Below, one piece after another: positions 1-6,185 of a stretch of 7,892 nt of DNA. Source of the stretch: an uncultured Desulfotignum sp. (GTDB lineage Bacteria; Desulfobacterota; Desulfobacteria; Desulfobacterales; Desulfobacteraceae); contig CALGAJ010000158.1 of the NCBI GenBank assembly GCA_937951975.1, positions 1 to 7,892 on the forward strand, in the 5' to 3' direction. The position numbers were made by a program, and so were the translations under genes. Position 1 is the stretch's first letter. Every line of letters starts with the position of its first letter. Below the pieces are notes generated by a model. It saw nothing but the letters and a program-made list of their open reading frames with translations. It was not told where the DNA came from and did not search any database.

Positions 1-3000
1 TGAAATGCAGCCGGTTTCTGACATTGACTTCCGAGGTGCCGGCATCAAAATCCAGGTACAGCAGGTTCATGTCCGGATACAGGGTCTTGATCCGTTTTTC
101 CACGCCCTTGGACACGATGTGGTTGGCGATGCACCCGAAGGGCTGGACACTGACCACATGGTTCACCCCGTCTTCGGCCAGGCAGGCGATCTCTCCGGGA
201 ATGAGCCATCCTTCCCCGAACTGGTTCACCAGAGACAGGATTTTTCCGGCCTTGTCCGCGACCTTGCGGATGTCATGAAACGGGGTGTAAAACCGGAAAT
301 GCCTGAACCGGTGATCGATTTTTCTGTGAAACGTATTCAAAAACGTTTCAATGAACCACCCCAGGATATCGGTGAGTTTCCGGTGCCGGATATGGGCACG
401 GATGTTTTCCCGGTAATTGACAAAGTCCTGAATAAAATAGTCCAGAATCGGCGGGATAACCGGTTCCACCCGGTTTTCCATGAGAAACCCGGTCAGGAAC
501 TGATTGCCGAACGCATTGTATTTAATGTAAATCTCTCCCACAATCCCGATTCTGCCCGCAACCTGATCATGGATTTCCACCCGGTTGAACTCGGTGATCG
601 CCGCGTCCAGCAATGAAAAAAACCGGGCATAGTTCCGGGTCAGGATACAGGGGTGGGCCGCGGCAATATATTTTTGCCGCAGACTGTTGCTGGTACCTGC
701 CTGAACTTCTCTTACCGCAGTGGCATAATACATTTTGGCGATGCAGTCCGCATACATGGTGGTGACAAACAGCAGTTTGAGCAGCTTGAGCCAGTTGATG
801 TCAAACCCGGGCTGGTGGGTCAGTCCCCGGGCACTGGTCACGGATATGACCGGTATCTGATCATATCCGGCCGCCACCATGGCCTTGCGGATCAAAGACA
901 GGTAACTGGAGGCCCGGCACTGTCCCCCGGTCTGGGTAATGCCCACGGCAATGCTTTCAGGATCGTACCGCCCGGACTTCAACGCCTTGATGATATCCCC
1001 GGTCACCAGCACCGCCGGATAACAGATATCATTGCCGGCATACCTCAGGCCGGTTTCCACGGATACTCTGTCCGGGGGAGGCAGAATTTCGATCTCATAC
1101 CCGGCTGTCCGGAAAATCGGCGGCAGGTATCCGGAATAATTGTCTGCAAAAAACGGGGCAATGATCTTTCGTGTCCGGTCTTTTTTCTCAAAATGCGGCG
1201 TGATTCTGCGGACACCCTGGTTGCGGCCCCGGCGGCTTTCCCGGTCCGGCCGCATCAGGGATTCCACCATGGACCGGATGCGCAGTCTCACTGATCCGGT
1301 GCTGGAGATATCGTCCACTTTCACCAGGGTCAGGTTTTTCCCCCCTGCTTCCAGAATCTGCCGGTTTTCTTCCAGGGCCACGGCATCCGGGCCGCATCCG
1401 AACGAGTTGAGCTGGACCAGCTGGACATGATCCGGCTGACCTGCCACCCAGGATGCGGCACGATACAGCCGGTTGGGATACGCCCACTGGGTCAGAACCT
1501 GGAGGTCGTCAAAATTGCCGTTTCCAGTGTCCGGCACCGCATCTTCCGTGATGAAATCCACACCGAAACCGGTCAGGATCTGTGGGATTTTCTGATTGAT
1601 CAGCGGATCGATGTGATAGGGCCGGCCGCACAGCACCACCAGAAGCCTTTGATCCTGTTGTGTCTGAAGTACCAGTTGGGCCCCTTTTTCCCGGATCGTT
1701 TTTTTATACTCCTTTTGCGCGGCCAGTCCTTTTTTCACCGCCGCCCGGATCCGGGTTCCATCCACCCCCAAAGGCTTCAAATACGCCACACAGGCCTTTG
1801 CCAGCAACGCCTCATCTTTGAACGTGATCACCGGTTTGTCCAGGGGAATGCCTTTCCGGGTCCGGTGGTCCAGACTGCTGTCGATCACATCGGTGTAACT
1901 GCTGACAATGGGACAGTTGAACGTGTTGACCGTTTTCTGGAACTCATCATGTTCATACATGACCAGGGGATAAAAAATCCGGTCCACCCCTTTTTGAACC
2001 AGATCCAGAACATGGGCGTTGGCCAGTTTGGCCGGAAAACAGATGTTGTCGGACATGATGCTGCCTTTGGCGGTATCGCTCATGGCCATGGTGGAAGGGC
2101 CCGAAAAAACGATATTGATACCGCAATGGATGAAAAAGGCATGCCAGAAAGCAAAATTCTCATAAAAATTCAGGCACCTGGGAATTCCCACCGTCCATTT
2201 CGGATCTGTGTGGGGCGACAGGTTCCGGTCAAACAGGAGCCGGTACTTGAAATCGGCAAAATCAAACCCTTTTTTTGCCTTGTGCTGACCTCTGGCCCCG
2301 AATATCTTTTCGCACCGGTTGCCTGAATAAAAGGACCGGCCGTTGGAAAAAACAAACCGGGTGACGGCACATGCGTTTTCACACCCGTGGCACACAATCT
2401 GCCGGGTGTTGAAATCCGCGATGGTTTCCAGGTGATGAATGGCTGAAAACGGGGAGGTGAAACGGCCGTTCTTTTTTTCAACCCGGTTGCGGGCGGCCAG
2501 AGCCGCACCATAGGCCCCCATCATTTCCGGCATGTCTGAATGGGTGACACGCACATCCGCCAGGATTTCCAGGGCCCGGACAATGGACGGATTCTTACCG
2601 GCCCCGCCCTGAAGCACGATATGGGTCCCCATCTGTTTTGTGTCAATGAGCTTGAGCACTTTGAACAGGCAGTTTTTCACCACGGCAAAAGACAGACCGG
2701 CGCTGATATCCGCCACGGTTGCATTTTCCCGCAACGCCTGCTTGACCCGGGAGTTCATGAACACCGTGCACCGGATGCCCAGATCACAGGGAAATTCCGC
2801 TTCCATGGCCAGGCCGGCGAACGCGTTGACCCGAAACCCCAGAGAACCGGCAAATGTTTCAATGAATGATCCGCATCCGGATGAACAGGCCTCATTGAGC
2901 TCGATGCGGCAGATGGCGCCGTTCCGGATGAAAATGGCTTTCATGTCCTGGCCCCCGATGTCCAGGATGAAGGACACATCCGGGTCCATATGCCGGGCCG

Positions 3001-4246
3001 CTTCAAAATGGGCAATGGTTTCCACCAGGCCGATGTCCATGCCGAATGCCGTGCGGATCAGATCTTCCCCATACCCGGTCACCGCAGTGCCGGTGATGAC
3101 AAGACCGGGATGGTGGGCCGTGATTTCATCGCGCAGGGCCGTCAACCCCCGGACCACAGCCTGGATGGGATTGCCGTCATTGTTCTGGTACCAGGAGAAC
3201 AATACCTGATGGTTTGTTCCCAAAGCGATGATCTTTGTGGTGGTGGACCCGGAATCCACGCCCACAAAGCATTCAGATGCCGGGTACTCAGATAACGCCA
3301 TCCGGGGAATCTTGATCCGGCGCCGGTTTTGTTCCCAGGTCTTCCGGTCGTTTTTCGTGACAAACAACGGGGCCAGGCGGTTGTCCTGTTCATGGGACCG
3401 GGCCTGATTCCCTGCCAAATCTTTAAGCAGATCAGACACAAAAAAGCCCGTGTCATGCTGCCGGCTGAACATGGCCGCCCCGATTGCCGGGAGCAGGGCC
3501 GGCGTGTCAGGAATCACCGTGTCGGAAACCGGCAGGTCCAGGACTTTCAGAAACGCCTTGACCAGTTCCGGCAGAAAGGTGAACACGCCCCCGCACAGCA
3601 GCAGTTTGGGCCGGATATCATATCCTCTGGCCAAGGTGTTCAGACATTGGATGGCCACGGCATGAAACACGGAAGCCGCGATATCCGGCACCGGCACGTT
3701 GCGGCTCAGCAGGTTCTGCACATCGGTTTTGGCGAACACGCCGCACCGGGATGCAATGGGATACACCTGAGTATGCTGTTTTGCCAGTGCATTGAGATCA
3801 CCCGGAGAGCAGTTCAGCAAAGCGGCCAGCTGGTCGATGAACGCGCCCGTGCCCCCTGCGCAGCTGCCGTTCATGCGGATATCCGGGGGCCTGTCCGAAG
3901 ACAGAAAGATCATTTTGGAGTCTTCCCCTCCGATATCCACGACCGTCCGGGCCTCTGGATATAAATGCCGGACCACTTCATGGGTGGCGATCACTTCCTG
4001 GACAAAGGGCAGGTCCATTTCCCGGGACATTCCCATGCCGGCGGACCCGGTCACGGCCAGCTGAATCCGGCAGTTGCCCAGATCTTCCAGAACCTCATTA
4101 AAAAAAACAGACACCGTATCCGTGATCCGGGCATAATGCCGCTGACACCGTGAAAAAACCGATTGACCGGCACCATCCACCAGAACCAGCTTGGCTGTGG
4201 TGGAACCGATATCCAGACCGGCCAGATATGTATTGTTCTGTTTCAT
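1..4246 (-). CDS. Giant fused acyl-CoA dehydratase activase (two BadF/BadG/BcrA/BcrD ATPase modules + DUF2229-type halves), C-terminal tip cut off
   Basis: This CoA-substrate-specific enzyme activase couples ATP hydrolysis to injection of a low-potential electron into a partner such as a 2-hydroxyacyl-CoA dehydratase or benzoyl-CoA reductase-type enzyme. The single frame from ATG 4246 has at least 1415 codons without a stop. The frame upstream closes at TAG 4276-4274 with no other start. ASKHA module 1: GLDIGSTT (10-17), DIGGEDSK (104-111), NGSCAGGTGAFID with Cys129, then Cys168. ASKHA module 2: GVDSGSTT (329-336), DIGGQDMK (429-436), NEACSSGCGSFIE with Cys454, then Cys493. A zinc- or FeS-like linker follows with Cys619, Cys622, Cys626 and Cys645 (CxxCxxxC then GNRC). 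The DUF2229-type half starts at about 686 with VGIPRCLNFYENFAFW, then CFPAK (Cys736), NCPIV (Cys778), GRPYH (874-878) and FGCGPDA (Cys951). The last half has CYPA (Cys1075), GGQCR (Cys1110) and QPFGC (Cys1372). Relatives are about 1400-1500 residues and end soon after the QPFGC block and its NRxxF-like tail, so only a few residues are missing. The start is 114 bp after the CoA-transferase genes. The substrate or partner enzyme is not shown. Confidence 0.92.
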   Translation of the reverse strand, partial: MKQNNTYLAGLDIGSTTAKLVLVDGAGQSVFSRCQRHYARITDTVSVFFNEVLEDLGNCRIQLAVTGSAGMGMSREMDLPFVQEVIATHEVVRHLYPEARTVVDIGGEDSKMIFLSSDRPPDIRMNGSCAGGTGAFIDQLAALLNCSPGDLNALAKQHTQVYPIASRCGVFAKTDVQNLLSRNVPVPDIAASVFHAVAIQCLNTLARGYDIRPKLLLCGGVFTFLPELVKAFLKVLDLPVSDTVIPDTPALLPAIGAAMFSRQHDTGFFVSDLLKDLAGNQARSHEQDNRLAPLFVTKNDRKTWEQNRRRIKIPRMALSEYPASECFVGVDSGSTTTKIIALGTNHQVLFSWYQNNDGNPIQAVVRGLTALRDEITAHHPGLVITGTAVTGYGEDLIRTAFGMDIGLVETIAHFEAARHMDPDVSFILDIGGQDMKAIFIRNGAICRIELNEACSSGCGSFIETFAGSLGFRVNAFAGLAMEAEFPCDLGIRCTVFMNSRVKQALRENATVADISAGLSFAVVKNCLFKVLKLIDTKQMGTHIVLQGGAGKNPSIVRALEILADVRVTHSDMPEMMGAYGAALAARNRVEKKNGRFTSPFSAIHHLETIADFNTRQIVCHGCENACAVTRFVFSNGRSFYSGNRCEKIFGARGQHKAKKGFDFADFKYRLLFDRNLSPHTDPKWTVGIPRCLNFYENFAFWHAFFIHCGINIVFSGPSTMAMSDTAKGSIMSDNICFPAKLANAHVLDLVQKGVDRIFYPLVMYEHDEFQKTVNTFNCPIVSSYTDVIDSSLDHRTRKGIPLDKPVITFKDEALLAKACVAYLKPLGVDGTRIRAAVKKGLAAQKEYKKTIREKGAQLVLQTQQDQRLLVVLCGRPYHIDPLINQKIPQILTGFGVDFITEDAVPDTGNGNFDDLQVLTQWAYPNRLYRAASWVAGQPDHVQLVQLNSFGCGPDAVALEENRQILEAGGKNLTLVKVDDISSTGSVRLRIRSMVESLMRPDRESRRGRNQGVRRITPHFEKKDRTRKIIAPFFADNYSGYLPPIFRTAGYEIEILPPPDRVSVETGLRYAGNDICYPAVLVTGDIIKALKSGRYDPESIAVGITQTGGQCRASSYLSLIRKAMVAAGYDQIPVISVTSARGLTHQPGFDINWLKLLKLLFVTTMYADCIAKMYYATAVREVQAGTSNSLRQKYIAAAHPCILTRNYARFFSLLDAAITEFNRVEIHDQVAGRIGIVGEIYIKYNAFGNQFLTGFLMENRVEPVIPPILDYFIQDFVNYRENIRAHIRHRKLTDILGWFIETFLNTFHRKIDHRFRHFRFYTPFHDIRKVADKAGKILSLVNQFGEGWLIPGEIACLAEDGVNHVVSVQPFGCIANHIVSKGVEKRIKTLYPDMNLLYLDFDAGTSEVNVRNRLHF

Positions 4247-4280
4247 CCAACTGTCTCTCGGCGCTTTATTTAACTAACTA

Positions 4281-4294
4281 GAATAATTTTATTC
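4281..4294. repeat. Short palindrome overlapping the candidate -10 box
   Basis: The minus strand reads GAATAA-AA-TTATTC, a perfect 6-bp inverted repeat with a 2-bp centre. Allowing one bulged G it extends two more pairs (TA/TA). It covers the candidate -10 box at 4286-4291, where a repressor could act. In AT-rich DNA such a match can arise by chance, so an operator role is inference. Confidence 0.25.
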
Positions 4295-4314
4295 CTAATT
4301 TGCCGAAGAAGCAA
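4286..4314 (-). promoter_or_regulatory. Candidate sigma70-type promoter for the activase gene
   Basis: On the minus strand TTGCTT (4314-4309) is followed after exactly 17 bp by TAAAAT (4291-4286). The -10 box matches consensus at 5 of 6 bases and the -35 box at 3 of 6. Transcription would begin about 7 bp later, leaving a leader of roughly 30 nt before the ATG at 4246. The AT-rich setting and the 114-bp gap support an independent or extra promoter for the large gene, but the weak -35 box makes this only a candidate. Confidence 0.35.
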
Positions 4315-4360
4315 GAACGGATTGCTTTGTTTCAACAATACCCCGCCGGGACAGGTAAAA

Positions 4361-5137
4361 TCAGGCCGGACCGAGAATCAGCCGCTGGGGATCACAGTTT
4401 TCACGCAGGATTTTCAGCTCGGCCGGTGTGGGGGGATCGGCTGGGGCCGCCCGGGACACATCCATGTCAAACCCGGTATTTTCAAGAATCATCCCCGGCG
4501 TGGTGCCGGGATAATATCGATCCAGATACATGTGTCCCGTGGCCGTGTCAAACCGCATCACCCCTAAGTTGGTGACCACCACGCTGACTCCGCCGGGCCG
4601 AAGCCCTGCCTTTTCTCTGGCCCCGTTCCCGGTCAACTGCCCCGGGCTGGTGAGATAATCCAGGTGTTTGACAAATTTTCGTGTTTCATGCTGCATGAAT
4701 GCAATGCACCGGGGCACGAAACTGGCCACGTCACACCCGCCGCCGCTGCCGGAAAACCGGATATCCGGAGAAAAATAATCCCCGATGCAGGTGGTGTTCA
4801 AATTCCCGTACATATCGATCTGGGCCGCACCTAGAATCGCGATCACCCGGTCCCCGGTGATGCGGTTCTGCATGGTGGCAAAGGCATCGGCCAGGCTGGA
4901 ATTGGCTGCGGCCCAGTACATGATCCGGGGATCGGCCACGGCAAAGGGGATCTCCTCGAGCAGGGAATCCATGGCACCGGTTTCAAAAAAGATCACACTG
5001 TCCGGGGCATTGATTTTTTTGGCGGCCATGGCCGCCAGCATGGAGATGCCGGTGCCGGAAAAAACAATGTCCCCGCTTTCAATCTCTCTGGCCGCCATGA
5101 TGGTCATGATTTCTTTGGGGGTATAAGAGGTCTCCAT
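4361..5137 (-). CDS. gctB: Family I CoA-transferase subunit B (glutaconate CoA-transferase-like), catalytic Glu present
   Basis: This is the beta subunit pairing with the preceding gene. It is 258 residues from the ATG at 5137, or 260 if the TTG at 5143 were used; GctB is usually about 265. Family I CoA-transferases form a covalent glutamyl-CoA thioester on the beta subunit (Glu54 in Acidaminococcus fermentans GctB, from memory). Here the sequence SVIFFETG places a Glu at residue 52 (54 counting from TTG), exactly where expected. Other family blocks are GDIVFSGTG (22-30), ILGAAQIDMYGNLNTT (101-116), the glycine-rich GSGGGCDVASF (130-140), and YYPGTTPGMILENTGFDM near 208-225. The Glu argues for a real transferase rather than an IpdB-type hydrolase, which as I recall lacks it. 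The gene begins 2 nt after subunit A ends, with its ribosome site inside subunit A, so translational coupling is likely. No clear terminator follows. Confidence 0.9.
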   Translation of the reverse strand: METSYTPKEIMTIMAAREIESGDIVFSGTGISMLAAMAAKKINAPDSVIFFETGAMDSLLEEIPFAVADPRIMYWAAANSSLADAFATMQNRITGDRVIAILGAAQIDMYGNLNTTCIGDYFSPDIRFSGSGGGCDVASFVPRCIAFMQHETRKFVKHLDYLTSPGQLTGNGAREKAGLRPGGVSVVVTNLGVMRFDTATGHMYLDRYYPGTTPGMILENTGFDMDVSRAAPADPPTPAELKILRENCDPQRLILGPA

Positions 5138-5139
5138 GA

Positions 5140-6117
5140 TCAATCCCTTTTCATATTCACGCTGTAACCGGTTTTCGGGTCGGCCGCAATGGCGGCGAGC
5201 CGGTCTTTGCCCACTTTTTCCAGAAACTGTTCATGATCGTTCACCCCGAAAATAAACCGGTCCTGATACGCCTTGAATGCCGCCTCGTCTCTGGCGGCCT
5301 TTGCAAACCGCTTCAGATATTGCGCATCATAGTCATAATGACCGTAAACAGCCGTGGGATAGCCGCCGAACGGTACATGACACACGGCGCTCACATGGAT
5401 GAAAGGGATCTGGTTCATATCCGGATGTTCTCTGAGCACCGGTTTTTCCACCAGTTGTTCACAGGTCACGATCACATGCCGGGATGCCTTGACCTGTTCC
5501 ACATCGGCAAAGGTCAGCCCCTGAATGCGGCAGGTGCCCATGGCATCGGCCTGCTGTACATGGATAATGGTGACATCCGGGTTGATGGCGGGGACAGCCA
5601 CCACTTTTCGGGCGCCTCCCCAGTTGCCGAACGGATTGTCCACCACCGCCAGTTTGCGGTCCGCAATTTTGGGGTCGGATCTGCGCATGGACTCTGAAAA
5701 CCCCCAGGTGGTCAGCATTTCCGAGCCCAGGCCGGACAATGTGGGCAAAAAAGGCACGCCCATGGCTCCGGCCATGAACCGCAGGCTCATCATGTAATTG
5801 GAATAGTCTTCAAACAGGATCTCATTGTTCTGGACGGCCCGGGCAAACCGGATGCAGGTAGGCGCTGCCTTTCCGTTTCCCCCATACGCGATCTCCAGCC
5901 TGGAGACACACCCGGCCCCGATGAGTTCATCCAGGCCGGTGCCGTTGGAATGGGCATATAAATGCAAATCCCTGATTTTCTGGCGGATGATTTCATACAC
6001 CGCCGCCATGGGGTTGCGGTTCAAGGTGAATCCGCCGATGGAGATGTGCGATCCGGTTTTCACAAACCGGGCCACCGCCTGTGCCAGCGGCAGGGTCTTG
6101 TTCAGGTCGTTGTTCAT
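5140..6117 (-). CDS. gctA: Family I CoA-transferase subunit A (glutaconate CoA-transferase-like)
   Basis: This is the alpha subunit of a heteromeric family I CoA-transferase, a cytoplasmic enzyme that moves CoA from a donor such as acetyl-CoA to a carboxylic acid. It is 325 residues long, close to the roughly 320 usual for GctA. Visible family features are the N-terminal glycine-rich ISIGGFTLNRNPMAAVYE (about 26-42), the HSNGTGLDELIGAG region (about 56-69), IAYGGNG (about 76-82), DVTIIHVQQADAMGTCRIQG (181-200) and the C-terminal PFGGYPTAVYGHYDYD (249-264). The ATG at 6117 is the only possible start in frame. Its TGA stop (5142-5140) is followed after 2 nt by the subunit B start, so the two are almost certainly co-translated. 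The TRAP permease lies 56 bp upstream. Known relatives act on glutaconate, 3-oxoacids or similar acids, and the CoA hydrolase-like IpdA of sterol degradation is also related, so the gctA name marks the family and not a proven substrate. Confidence 0.9.
   Translation of the reverse strand: MNNDLNKTLPLAQAVARFVKTGSHISIGGFTLNRNPMAAVYEIIRQKIRDLHLYAHSNGTGLDELIGAGCVSRLEIAYGGNGKAAPTCIRFARAVQNNEILFEDYSNYMMSLRFMAGAMGVPFLPTLSGLGSEMLTTWGFSESMRRSDPKIADRKLAVVDNPFGNWGGARKVVAVPAINPDVTIIHVQQADAMGTCRIQGLTFADVEQVKASRHVIVTCEQLVEKPVLREHPDMNQIPFIHVSAVCHVPFGGYPTAVYGHYDYDAQYLKRFAKAARDEAAFKAYQDRFIFGVNDHEQFLEKVGKDRLAAIAADPKTGYSVNMKRD
5144..5149 (-). promoter_or_regulatory. Ribosome binding site AAGGGA that decides the subunit B start
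   Basis: On the minus strand AAGGGA sits inside the last codons of subunit A, exactly 6 nt before the ATG at 5137. A TTG two codons earlier (5143) would be directly against this site with no spacer, so the ATG is preferred. Confidence 0.7.
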
Positions 6118-6132
6118 TTTTGTTGTCTGATA

Positions 6133-6138
6133 TCCTTT
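6133..6138 (-). promoter_or_regulatory. Distant Shine-Dalgarno-like AAAGGA upstream of CoA-transferase subunit A
   Basis: On the minus strand AAAGGA lies 15 nt before the ATG at 6117, longer than the usual 5-9 nt. No better purine-rich site lies closer. No alternative start exists upstream, because the frame is closed by TGA at 6144-6142 and has no ATG, GTG or TTG codon in between. The start at 6117 therefore stands despite the poor spacing. The 56-bp spacer (6118-6173) shows no clear promoter. Confidence 0.35.
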
Positions 6139-6169
6139 AACTCAATGTGATTCATTTCATGCACACCCG

Positions 6170-6185
6170 GTGATCAAGGGATCAC
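6170..6185. repeat. Perfect 6-bp inverted repeat across the TRAP permease stop codon
   Basis: The plus strand reads GTGATC-AAGG-GATCAC, two perfect 6-bp arms around a 4-nt loop. It covers the permease stop codon (6174-6176), so the mRNA could fold a small hairpin at the 3' end of that gene. No T-run follows on the minus strand, so it does not look like an intrinsic terminator. It may be chance, or an mRNA processing or stability element between the transporter and CoA-transferase genes. Confidence 0.3.

Larger units (their letters stand above)
4247..4360. other. 114-bp intergenic spacer with AT-rich core between CoA-transferase and activase genes
   Basis: This non-coding gap holds an AT-rich core (about 4265-4300) that stands out from the GC-rich genes on both sides. 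It contains the candidate promoter and palindrome listed separately. A 4-bp stem (TTGC/GCAA, 4300-4314) and a small GC-rich stem near 4340-4357 are present, but neither has a following T-run, so I see no convincing terminator for the CoA-transferase genes. Near the activase gene, GAGAG (4255-4259) lies 8 nt before the ATG and is the only candidate ribosome site; it is weak. Confidence 0.6.

Noticed and set aside
5..3964. A series of long plus-strand frames (5-616, 653-1294, 1427-2326, 3329-3964) that might be read as genes
   Set aside because: All lie in the same codon register antisense to the activase gene. Their translations are rich in His, Arg, Pro and Gly, show no family motifs and have no consistent ribosome sites. 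They are shadows of CGG/CCG-rich codons on the other strand.
4300..4357. Intrinsic terminator after CoA-transferase subunit B
   Set aside because: Only short stems (TTGC/GCAA, and a small GC stem near 4340-4357) are present, and none is followed by a T-run on the minus strand.
5138..5143. TTG start for CoA-transferase subunit B two codons upstream of the ATG
   Set aside because: The AAGGGA site abuts the TTG with no spacer but is ideally 6 nt from the ATG at 5137.
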